This document shows, piece after piece, positions 36,382 through 43,325 of a stretch of 64,000 nucleotides of DNA. Where the stretch lies: NCBI GenBank assembly GCA_016710235.1, contig JADJLG010000001.1:310001-374000 (forward strand), given 5' to 3'. How positions within the stretch are numbered: position 1 is the stretch's first letter; each line of letters opens with the position of its first letter. The notes beneath the pieces are model-generated. The model was not told the DNA's origin, made no database searches, and saw only the letters and a program-made list of their open reading frames with translations. Both the position numbers and the translations under genes were made by a program. Source of the stretch: Saprospiraceae bacterium (GTDB taxonomy: Bacteria; Bacteroidota; Bacteroidia; Chitinophagales; Saprospiraceae).

Positions 36382-37386
36382 TTATGCTATCAAATAATTT
36401 CGTTTTGTGTTATACATCAGCAAATACCCTCTTTTGTTAGCATCGCTTAAAAAGGACCGACTTACCAAGGTTTCCATATAGGGTTGATTTTCTAAAAATG
36501 GATATATTAATTTATTAACTCTGCTTTCTGCTACACCTATTCTTTTTGCAAATTCTGTGAAATCACTTTTAGAAGGATGTTCGCTTTTTTTGTATTGTTC
36601 ACTTTTAAATCCATCTGCAAATAATCCTTTATCCAAAGCAAAATCAGAATCATCTACATGCAGTTTTGTATTTACCAAATCATAAGCAGGGCTTAACAAG
36701 TAATCTCCTTTTGTTGATTCAAGCAGCGAAAAATTTTTTAAGTGTGCGTCACCATTTGAAAACAAGAAATTGAATACCACTAACGAAAAATATTTTTCTA
36801 TTTCTACCCGCCAAGCTGGAACATATTTTTGTATCAACATTCCAACTTCTTCATAGCTGTATTCGTATTTGAAATTTGCTCCTGCATTGTCCTTTGTTTT
36901 TCCTGCTAGCGTTGCAAAATCTTCTTTGCCCCATTTGCTTCCATCTTCTTTTACATCAAATCGTTTTGTGATGTAGGCAGGCGAACCATTTTTGAAAAAA
37001 ATCATGGCATTTTCTGCCGTGTTCAGTCCATACACCTGTTTAGCTATCTGCATAGTTAAATGTTCGTTGGCAGGAACTTGGTCTACTTTTTTCAAATCTC
37101 TTGGTATGGGTTTGAGTATGTAAGTGCCATGTTCCCCTTCATTTGTCAAACGCAATAAATTTTTTTCTAAAAGAAAACTCAATTTTTCTTGCACACCCGA
37201 TATGGATATGCGTTTACGGTTTTCCATGAACTGCTCTGCAACTTCTTCGCTTTGCTGTGGTTGCTCATAGGGTAAAAGATGATTCACTTTTTTGCCATTG
37301 AACAAATTCCGTAAGCAACTTGGGCTATATGTGTTAAAACCTTCAGCCAAAGTTCCGGGACAATATTTCAACTCACCTAAATTCAT
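36382..37386 (-). CDS. hipT: HipT-like serine/threonine kinase toxin
   Basis: A 334-residue HipA-fold kinase that lacks the N-terminal subdomain, which is encoded separately by the upstream gene. The Gly-rich/autophosphorylation region holds the SIS motif (RISISGVQEKLSF, Ser61 and Ser63), as in HipT of HipBST systems. The catalytic loop is NGDAHLKNFSLL and the metal-binding Asp lies in LSPAYDLVNTK. Related kinases phosphorylate aminoacyl-tRNA synthetases (HipT of E. coli acts on TrpRS). That target is known for the family and only inferred here. Its start overlaps the hipS stop by four bases (ATGA). Confidence 0.85.
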   Translation of the reverse strand: MNLGELKYCPGTLAEGFNTYSPSCLRNLFNGKKVNHLLPYEQPQQSEEVAEQFMENRKRISISGVQEKLSFLLEKNLLRLTNEGEHGTYILKPIPRDLKKVDQVPANEHLTMQIAKQVYGLNTAENAMIFFKNGSPAYITKRFDVKEDGSKWGKEDFATLAGKTKDNAGANFKYEYSYEEVGMLIQKYVPAWRVEIEKYFSLVVFNFLFSNGDAHLKNFSLLESTKGDYLLSPAYDLVNTKLHVDDSDFALDKGLFADGFKSEQYKKSEHPSKSDFTEFAKRIGVAESRVNKLIYPFLENQPYMETLVSRSFLSDANKRGYLLMYNTKRNYLIA

Positions 37387-37712
37387 TTTGCTGCAATTGG
37401 TTTTACAGTTATTGCTCCTATGGTATCGTATTGTGCGGTTGCCATGAGTAGCCCGAAATTGTCTTCTTCGTCAATTCTCAATTGTGTGCTTTGCAATTTT
37501 CTGTTTACTCCTTCGCTAAGCATGTTAAAGAAAAATGGAAACAAAAATTCGCTGCTGTATTCCTTTTGAGTTTTAGGAAGGGTTAAACTGATAGCAGGAT
37601 TGGCTGCATCGTTGAAATAAATGTCGTCATACCTGAATACAAAATGCTGACGGTTTTCTTCTGTCAGTATTCCTGCTAATGTTCCGTTGCGATATATTTC
37701 CATTGCTCTCAT
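37383..37712 (-). CDS. hipS: HipS-like small antitoxin (HipA N-terminal subdomain)
   Basis: A 109-residue protein equivalent to the N-subdomain 1 of full-length HipA (MEIYRNGTLAGILTEE; then the ISLTLP block; FPFFFNMLSEG). In tripartite HipBST systems this separate piece acts as the antitoxin that inhibits HipT. The gene overlaps hipB upstream and hipT downstream by ATGA four-base overlaps, so the three are translationally coupled. Two starts are possible, 37712 and 37703; the first is supported by the overlap. Confidence 0.82.
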   Translation of the reverse strand: MRAMEIYRNGTLAGILTEENRQHFVFRYDDIYFNDAANPAISLTLPKTQKEYSSEFLFPFFFNMLSEGVNRKLQSTQLRIDEEDNFGLLMATAQYDTIGAITVKPIAAK

Positions 37713-37924
37713 TTATTCATGCTTCTTTTTACCTCAAGTGTTAGTTCCATACCCAATACTTCCGCCAGTTTATTCAAAACCTCCAATGAAGGATTGCCTT
37801 GTCCTCGCTCCAGTTTATACAAAGTGTTGGTGCTCACTTTTGCCAATTCAGCCAAGTGTGGTTGAGTAATACTTAACTCCTTTCTTCTGTTTCTTATGGT
37901 TACTCCAAGGTCTTTGACTAACAT
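37709..37924 (-). CDS. hipB: HipB-like XRE DNA-binding protein
   Basis: A 71-residue Cro/C1-type HTH protein (IRNRRKELSITQPHLAELAK, then VSTNTLYKLERGQGNPSLEVL). In HipBST loci HipB binds operators upstream of the operon and adds to repression. It is the first gene of the hipBST operon. One operator-like half palindrome covers its start codon and a full palindrome lies 50 bases upstream, supporting autoregulation. Confidence 0.88.
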   Translation of the reverse strand: MLVKDLGVTIRNRRKELSITQPHLAELAKVSTNTLYKLERGQGNPSLEVLNKLAEVLGMELTLEVKRSMNK

Positions 37925-38001
37925 TATACTGTGATTTATGAGGCAAAATTAGCTTTCATTTTCCAATTAAGCAAATAAAATCACAGTATAATGTGATTTA
38001 T
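37921..38001 (-). promoter_or_regulatory. HipB operator pair
   Basis: The palindrome AATCACA-GTATAA-TGTGATT lies at 37979-37998. An inverted near copy of it (ATTATACTGTGATTTAT) lies at 37923-37939 and covers the hipB start codon. The shared 16-base word (AATCACAGTATAATGT, read in opposite senses) at two sites about 55 bases apart is what is expected of a dimeric HTH repressor looping or covering its own promoter. A weaker third match (ATCACATTTTAGTGT) is at 38041-38055. Confidence 0.7.
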
Positions 38002-38059
38002 GGTGTAATTTCTAAGGATTAAAAAGGCAAACCTTCGGAAATCACATTTTAGTGTGTTT

Positions 38060-38450
38060 TCAACTGTTCTCATACTGAAATAGAGTTAGCAAATAGCCTC
38101 TCGCTTTTTGAATGTCAGCATCACTGAAAATTTCTCTTTCCAATTTTGCTTTCCATTCTTTTTCGGTTTTGATAATTTGTTTTACTGATTTCACAGATGC
38201 AGAACTTTTTCTGGTTCTGCATATTTAGTTCTCGGGTTGAAAGGTACAACCGCTTTGCGTAAATAGTTTTGCATTTGATTTTCGGCATGGCGTTGAAACA
38301 GGTAAGAAAGTATGGTGCAACGTTTTCTGAGTCGTTCAACAAAGCTGTTATTGTTTGGTCTCCTTCAACTCTGCCTATGATTCTGTAACAAATAAAGATT
38401 TTCATCTGCGTCATATTATTGCTGTCGCTTTTTAAATGCCTTACAACGTC
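38060..38450 (-). pseudogene. Frameshifted remnant of an unidentified gene
   Basis: All three minus-strand frames contribute protein-like segments that follow one another: ENVAPYFLTCF, then YLRKAVVPFNPRTKYAEPEK, then SVKQIIKTEKEWKAKLEREI with FSDADIQKARGYLLTLFQYE before TGA at 38060-38062. This is the picture of one coding sequence with at least two frame slips. No single frame is a good gene even though one stays open for 122 codons. The family is not recognised; a restriction-system origin is possible but unproved. Its 5' end is cut at repeat copy C. Confidence 0.45.
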
Positions 38451-38635
38451 AGACTGTGAAAATACCATATTTTTTGTTTTCAACTTCATAAATCACCCGG
38501 TAAAATTTCATATCACCGAATTTTAGAAGTGATAAAGGCAACATTTTTATAGACCACCAATAATTTACTTAAAAAAATAAGAGCTCCCACAGGCTTAAAA
38601 CAAGCCAGTTTTGAGAAAAATTAGGGTCTTTCTTG
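38450..38635. repeat. Dispersed repeat, copy C
   Basis: The third copy with the sharp left end CAGACTGTGAAAATACCAT. It aligns with copy A to the shared word GGTCTTTCTTG at 38635 and with copy B for about 155 bases. A decayed IS91-like transposase C-terminus follows about 80 bases further on, as it follows copy A. Confidence 0.8.
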
Positions 38636-38717
38636 TGACTATTCCGGTAAGCAACTTACCGCCCGATTATCCAATAGTGAACTTTTTTTGGTGGTAACCC
38701 TTGCTCCGGATTATACA

Positions 38718-38989
38718 CATCATGCCGGATATTTGTCACACCGAGGAAAAAAGCTGCGTTTAGCAAATTTGTATGATCAACTGATTTGCCATCACCAATG
38801 CCAAAAGTTGAAGTACCAGTTCATTTGCGCATGTTGATCAAAACAGGAATTGACATAAGTCTATGTCCCATCTGCAAAACTGGAAAATTAATCCTGATCA
38901 AAACAAGTATTTGCATCAACGGCATTTTGATCGATGTCAAGACCATACAAAACAAAGGCTCTCCATTAATAAACATCGACATTCCATGA
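38718..38989 (+). pseudogene. Decayed IS91-like transposase C-terminus
   Basis: The first part reads HHAGYLSHRGKKLRLANLYD, like the IRxYGxLSxRxK region before the C-terminus of Y2 transposases. After a frame slip near 38775 it continues VPVHLRMLIKTGIDISLCPI, then CKTGKLILIKT and TGA at 38987-38989. The LxMLxKTGIDISxCPxCKxGK signature is characteristic of Bacteroidota IS91-family tails. Catalytic residues are missing and the copy is dead. Confidence 0.65.
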
Positions 38990-39151
38990 AAATTACCCTA
39001 AATAAATATTGTTATACATTTACTTACAGAAAAATTAATGTAGATTTTTCTGTGGCGAAGCTATGCAAAAAACTAATAATTGTACTACTAAAAAGGTAAA
39101 AGCTTGACCAAAAAAACTCAATTGATATACTATGACACCTAAGAAGAGGTC

Positions 39152-39245
39152 TCGTTGAATATGAACGAATGAAGTCTTGAATTTTATTCAAGACCAGATG
39201 CATAGAGATGCATCTGATGAGAGAACTGAGAGACCCTTCTCTCAG
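39152..39245. ncRNA. Array of four adjacent hairpins, possible structured RNA
   Basis: Four dyads follow one another in 94 bases: TCGTT/AACGA (39152-39168, 7-nt loop); GTCTTGAAT-TTT-ATTCAAGAC (39174-39194); AGATGCAT-AGAG-ATGCATCT (39196-39215); and CTGAGAGA-CCCT-TCTCTCAG (39226-39245). The last three are perfect. GGTCTC at 39148-39153 could also pair with GAGACC at 39230-39235 to enclose the array. There is no long open frame. Such regular folding is unlikely by chance; an RNA, a transposon end or a recombination site are the options. Confidence 0.5.
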
Positions 39246-39348
39246 CTTTATAGCAGAAAGCCCGTTGTAGTTTTATTTTATCATTATCTGTAAGTGACGA
39301 TTAGCTTTTTATTGTATTTTTCCTTTGGACTTTCTTCTATACGGCTAA

Positions 39349-40344
39349 ATGTTAGCGGCTGGCATATTTTAGTTTTGCATTTCTACTTTGTTAAGAGGTT
39401 GGTTAAAAAATAGTTCCAAATTGTCTATTATATTACTGTCAATGTTATCGTCAAATTTTCGTGCAAATAAATTATTGCCTTCTAAAAGAAATTTTACATC
39501 ATCTTCTGTAAATGTTTTTGGTCTTAATTTTATATCTCCATCAGGTATCCAAATAATGGCTCTTTTGTCGTCATTAATAAGAACTCCGTCAAATGAAGTA
39601 TTCATAAGCACTGTTTGAAAAAATGATTCGTCAGCAATTAGTGTATTTTTGTAGTAATCTTCAAACTTTTTAGCTTCTCCACTATTACAAATAAACTCAC
39701 AACATTGTCTTGTCAAAATCATCCATTGTCCGCCAATATAAGGTACTACATCTTTTAAATAAGCCCTCTTATAAGTTATTTCACTAAAACCATCTGCTGT
39801 TTCTGTAAAATGGTTTTCAATTCTGTTCATTGTTTCAGGTCTTACAACCAACTGGTCAGCAATTTTTAGGAAGTTGTTTCCTTTGTTTTTTGTAAGATAT
39901 TCTCTAATTATTTTTTGAGATTTTAATGGATAATCTTGTCCACTTAAATTGATAAAGAAATCCCATTCAAGATTTAATTTTAATAGATAATTCATTCCAT
40001 TAAGTTCTGCTTGAACCATACTATATCCACCCCAAACAACATTTTCACTTTCCAAAATGTATGTACTTGGAAAATCGGTTAAAAAATCTTTTATGTCGTC
40101 ATAAATTTCAATACTTGCTTTTTTGTCTAAATGAATTAAGTAATGATTTTCAGGGTGATAAAGTGCTTTGAAAAGTCGCTTGAATTGTTCTGGAAACCTA
40201 TGAACCAAAATAAAATAGGCAATTGTTACTTGATTTGAAATTGCATTTTCTGCTCTACTGTCGCTGTCTGTCATATTATTTTTTGTTTATATTAATTGTG
40301 ATATTAATTAGTTTCGGTTGTTTCGTAATGCTTGCCGCTAACAT
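39349..40344. other. Gene cassette-like unit bounded by 17-bp inverted repeats
   Basis: ATGTTAGCGGCTGGCAT at 39349-39365 and ATGCTTGCCGCTAACAT at 40328-40344 are inverted repeats (15 of 17 positions pair). They enclose exactly one gene, the GT14 glycosyltransferase, with about 4 and 53 bases of margin. This looks like a discrete mobile unit. No transposase is inside, so it would depend on a helper. The core GTTAGCG is close to, but not a strict match of, integron attC core sites. Confidence 0.5.
39369..40274 (-). CDS. GT14 (Core-2/I-branching type) glycosyltransferase
   Basis: A 301-residue enzyme of the beta-1,6-N-acetylglucosaminyltransferase/xylosyltransferase fold. Family features are the start IAYFILVHRFPEQFKRLFKAL, HLDKKAS, VVWGGYSMVQAELN, the LSGQDYPLKS block, GGQWMILTRQCCEFI and ADESFFQTVLMNT. 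No transmembrane helix is seen. It probably adds a sugar to a surface polysaccharide or glycoprotein; donor and acceptor are unknown. The gene stands alone and is framed by 17-bp inverted repeats, and its very AT-rich coding sequence differs from the core genes nearby, which suggests transfer. Confidence 0.85.
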   Translation of the reverse strand: MTDSDSRAENAISNQVTIAYFILVHRFPEQFKRLFKALYHPENHYLIHLDKKASIEIYDDIKDFLTDFPSTYILESENVVWGGYSMVQAELNGMNYLLKLNLEWDFFINLSGQDYPLKSQKIIREYLTKNKGNNFLKIADQLVVRPETMNRIENHFTETADGFSEITYKRAYLKDVVPYIGGQWMILTRQCCEFICNSGEAKKFEDYYKNTLIADESFFQTVLMNTSFDGVLINDDKRAIIWIPDGDIKLRPKTFTEDDVKFLLEGNNLFARKFDDNIDSNIIDNLELFFNQPLNKVEMQN

Positions 40345-40348
40345 CTTT

Positions 40349-40387
40349 ATCTACGCCATTATGGCGTATATATTTTATGGCGTAGAT
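40349..40387. repeat. Nested inverted repeat with three half-sites
   Basis: ATCTACGCCAT (40349-40359) and ATGGCGTAGAT (40377-40387) are perfect 11-bp inverted repeats. Between them a further half-site makes TACGCCA-TTA-TGGCGTA (40352-40368), also perfect. Two alternative hairpins are therefore possible. It lies 75 bases upstream of the GT14 start and just outside its cassette-like repeats. A regulator-binding site or element end is possible. Confidence 0.6.
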
Positions 40388-40499
40388 ATCTTCTATGTGT
40401 GATGGGCTTTCTTTTCATTTTTTAAGGCAGTTTAGGACTTTGTGACAAAGTTATACAATTTGATTTGTCATTTAGTGGGAGGGTAGATTTTTTTCTATA

Positions 40500-40710
40500 G
40501 GTCTATATCTGCTGCCTGACAGCGAAAGAGGAATCCATTCCTATCCTGATTCGAGTGGTGTGCAGGCTGACTGCATTGCACTTTAATAGCTCAAAGTTCC
40601 CTTTAAACTTCTCAGACCTCCTTACGGCTCCGGTAAGCGCCCGGTATTGCGGTAGCTGAGGGTGGAAAATATTTATTGCTTGCCGCATCGGCAATGCAGA
40701 CTAACTCAGA
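40500..40710. other. GC-richer intergenic block
   Basis: This block is visibly richer in G and C than the AT-rich sequence on both sides and contains short dyads (TTGCCGCATCGGCAA at about 40680-40694; CTTAC..GTAAG at about 40622-40638). A 63-codon frame on the minus strand stays open but has no recognisable family and no good start context. I read it as a repeat or remnant, not a gene. The rest of 40388-40797 shows nothing further. Confidence 0.35.
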
Positions 40711-40797
40711 TTAAAAAAAATTTACCCTTATCTACTGAACGCTAAAAATCTCGTCCAGCCACTTTCTCAATTCAAACTACTAATACAAGTAATCTTG

Positions 40798-42729
40798 CTA
40801 AATGTCAATTTTCGCATAGGTAGCATTCGCTTCAATATATTCACGACGCGGAGGCACATCGTCCCCCATCAGTATGCTGAAATAATGATCCGCAGCCATC
40901 GCATCTGTGATGGTGACTTTGGACAGTAATCTGCGATCGGGATCCATAGTTGTCTCCCAGAGCTGTTCTGCATTCATCTCACCGAGACCTTTGTAGCGTT
41001 GGATATGCACACTGTCTTCTTTACCCTTGCCGAGCTCTATCGTAAATTCCTTTCTTTCTTTCTCATTCCAGGCATATTTGAAGTCCTTACCTTTCTTGAC
41101 CTGGTACAGGGGAGGTCGGGCGATATACACATGGCCGCGTTCGATCAACTCATACATGTACCTGTAAAAAAATGTCAACAATAAGGTCGTGATATGACTT
41201 CCGTCAACGTCGGCGTCGCACATGATAACCACCTTATGATATCGCAATTTGGCTGTATTCAATTTTCGCTCGCCATCCTCATCTTCAAAAATATGGACAC
41301 CCAGTGCAGTAAACATATTTTTGATCTCTTCATTCTCGTAGATTTTGTGCTCCAGGGCTTTTTCGACATTGAGAATCTTACCCCGCAGTGGCAGTATAGC
41401 TTGAAAATGCCTGTTTCTGCCTTGTTTTGCAGTACCACCCGCTGAATCTCCTTCCACCAGAAATATCTCGGATTCCGATGGATCACGAGAACTACAATCG
41501 GACAGTTTGCCGGGGAGACCGCTTCCCGTCAACACATTCTTGCGCTGTACCATATCTCTCGCCTTGCGGGCAGCCTCCCTTGCTGTCGCAGCAAGGATCA
41601 CCTTGTCTATGATACGTCTGGCTTCCTTTGGGTTTTCTTCAAGATAGCTGGAAAGTGCGTCGCCGACGATTCGGGATACCACTCCCACCACTTCAGAGTT
41701 ACCCAACTCACCCTTGGTTTGCCCCTTGAACTGTGGCTCCGGGACCTTCACTGAAACCACCGCAGTCAATCCTTCCCGAAAATCCTCACCGGAAAGCTCT
41801 ACTTTCAGTTTTGAAAACAAATTGTTGTCGTCTCCATATTGCTTGAAAACTCTCGCCAGAGCCCTTTTAAACCCATTGACGTGAGTTCCACCTTCTCTGG
41901 TATTGATATTATTGACAAAAGAGAATACGTTCTCCTGAAAGCCCGTATTGTACCTCATCGCGATTTCTACGTCGATATTGTCCTCTTTGCCGCGGATGAC
42001 TATAGGATTTTCCACCAGCGGATTGCGGCCGGAATCCAAATAGTTGACGAACTCTCCGAGTCCACCTTCAGAATAAAACTCCTCTTCCCTGGCCTGACCT
42101 TCTCTCAGATCACGCAGGTATATATGCAGTCCGCTGTTGAGGAAGGAAAGCTCTTTCAGCCTGTGTGCCAGAGTGTCATACTTAAAGATCAGCGTTTCAA
42201 AAATCTCATCATCGGGCTTAAACAACACCGTAGTTCCCGTATCGACAGAGGTTCCGATCTCAGACACATCAGCTCTGGGCTTACCTCTCTCGTACTCTTG
42301 CATATATTTCTTGTGATCGCGCCTCACTTCTACCCTAACATAGGAAGACAATGCATTCACACAAGAGACACCGACTCCATGAAGTCCTCCAGAGACCTTG
42401 TAGGAATCTTTGTCAAACTTACCTCCGGCGTGAAGTACAGTCATGACGACTTCCAGGGCGGATTTCTTCAATTTCTCGTGCATATCCACAGGGATACCTC
42501 GCCCGTTGTCTTCAACTTGTATGGAATTATCCGAGAGGATAGATACAGTGATATGTGTACAATAACCGGCAAGATGTTCGTCTATGGCGTTGTCCACAAC
42601 TTCCCAGACGAGGTGATGGAGACCTTTCTCATCGGTCGAGCCAATGTACATACCCGGCCTCCTTCGCACCGCTTCCAGACCTTCAAGGGCCTGAATACTA
42701 CTGGCGCTATACTCCTGATTTTTACTCAT
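40798..42729 (-). CDS. gyrB: DNA gyrase subunit B
   Basis: The ATPase subunit of gyrase, which with GyrA puts negative supercoils into DNA. The 643-residue protein has the GHKL ATP site (EVVDNAIDEHLAG, VEDNGRGIPVDMH, VSGGLHGVGVSCVNALS), the transducer Lys region (QTKGELGN), and the TOPRIM domain (FLVEGDSAGGTAKQGRN and MCDADVDGSHI). The C-terminus carries YKGLGEMNAEQLWETTMDP. GyrB is favoured over ParE by the RRRPGMYIGSTDEKGLHHL start and overall length. ATG 42729 (MSKNQEYSAS) is chosen; the frame extends 12 codons upstream across a promoter-like element. It is divergent from tsaE. Confidence 0.95.
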   Translation of the reverse strand: MSKNQEYSASSIQALEGLEAVRRRPGMYIGSTDEKGLHHLVWEVVDNAIDEHLAGYCTHITVSILSDNSIQVEDNGRGIPVDMHEKLKKSALEVVMTVLHAGGKFDKDSYKVSGGLHGVGVSCVNALSSYVRVEVRRDHKKYMQEYERGKPRADVSEIGTSVDTGTTVLFKPDDEIFETLIFKYDTLAHRLKELSFLNSGLHIYLRDLREGQAREEEFYSEGGLGEFVNYLDSGRNPLVENPIVIRGKEDNIDVEIAMRYNTGFQENVFSFVNNINTREGGTHVNGFKRALARVFKQYGDDNNLFSKLKVELSGEDFREGLTAVVSVKVPEPQFKGQTKGELGNSEVVGVVSRIVGDALSSYLEENPKEARRIIDKVILAATAREAARKARDMVQRKNVLTGSGLPGKLSDCSSRDPSESEIFLVEGDSAGGTAKQGRNRHFQAILPLRGKILNVEKALEHKIYENEEIKNMFTALGVHIFEDEDGERKLNTAKLRYHKVVIMCDADVDGSHITTLLLTFFYRYMYELIERGHVYIARPPLYQVKKGKDFKYAWNEKERKEFTIELGKGKEDSVHIQRYKGLGEMNAEQLWETTMDPDRRLLSKVTITDAMAADHYFSILMGDDVPPRREYIEANATYAKIDI

Positions 42730-42754
42730 GAATTGTTTTTTCTTTATGGGTGTG

Positions 42755-42762
42755 CAAAAATA
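42755..42762 (-). promoter_or_regulatory. -7 promoter element of gyrB
   Basis: On the minus strand TATTTTTG fits TAnnTTTG and lies 26 bases before ATG 42729, giving a leader of about 20 bases. It falls within the upstream extension of the gyrB frame, which supports the shorter protein. Confidence 0.45.
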
Positions 42763-42882
42763 CATTAAATATGCCTAAAATTTGAATTCCTCCTGCACTT
42801 AATCGCTTAATTCTGAAACATTTTTATAACAAAAAAAAGCTCATCCGTTTGACCGGATTTTGTCGATTTTTGTATCGTGGTT

Positions 42883-43323
42883 ATGGAATCTGATCTCATA
42901 TTTTATGCTCGTGAATCCGACCTGGATTCGGTGGCAAAAAACATCTTAGACAAGATGATGCCTCCTGCCATCCTCCTGCTCTATGGTGAAATGGGCGCAG
43001 GCAAAACCACATTTACCAAGGCTATCTGTCGTGCTCTGGGATGTGAAGATGAAGCTTCCAGTCCCAGTTTCTCTATTATCTCAATTTACAATACGAGCCA
43101 CAAGCTTTATGGCATTAAGCAAGTAGTTCATATGGAACTTTTCCGGCTCAGGTCATCCGCAGAACTTCGGGAATTAGGGATGGAGGAATATTTGTTTGGA
43201 GATTATTTTTGCATCGTGGAGTGGCCTGATCTGATAAAACCTTTGCTAAAAGAACAGGAATTTGTTGAACTTTGCATTGAGGTCCAAAATCCGGAGCTCA
43301 GGGTATTCCATCTAAAAAAATAA
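42883..43323 (+). CDS. tsaE: tRNA threonylcarbamoyladenosine biosynthesis ATPase TsaE
   Basis: A small P-loop ATPase of 146 residues that works with TsaB and TsaD to make the t6A base at position 37 of ANN-decoding tRNAs. The Walker A is LLYGEMGAGKTTFTKAICRALG, followed by the family's SPSFSIISIY motif, the HMELFRLRS (HxDxYR-like) motif and the IVEWPD Walker B-like block. ATG 42883 is preferred to GTG 42877. The stop is two bases before ald, so the two genes are co-transcribed. Confidence 0.93.
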   Translation: MESDLIFYARESDLDSVAKNILDKMMPPAILLLYGEMGAGKTTFTKAICRALGCEDEASSPSFSIISIYNTSHKLYGIKQVVHMELFRLRSSAELRELGMEEYLFGDYFCIVEWPDLIKPLLKEQEFVELCIEVQNPELRVFHLKK

Positions 43324-43325
43324 AA

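Noticed and set aside
38121..38489. A 122-codon minus-strand open frame
   Set aside because: Protein-like content switches between three frames along it and its start lies in repeat C, so it is a decayed remnant and not a gene.
39349..40344. Integron cassette with attC sites
   Set aside because: The repeat cores (GTTAGCG/CGCTAAC) do not strictly match GTTRRRY, there is no integron integrase, and only one such unit is present; retained only as cassette-like.
40503..40694. A 63-codon minus-strand open frame
   Set aside because: No recognisable domain or start context; the openness is explained by the GC-richer composition of the block.
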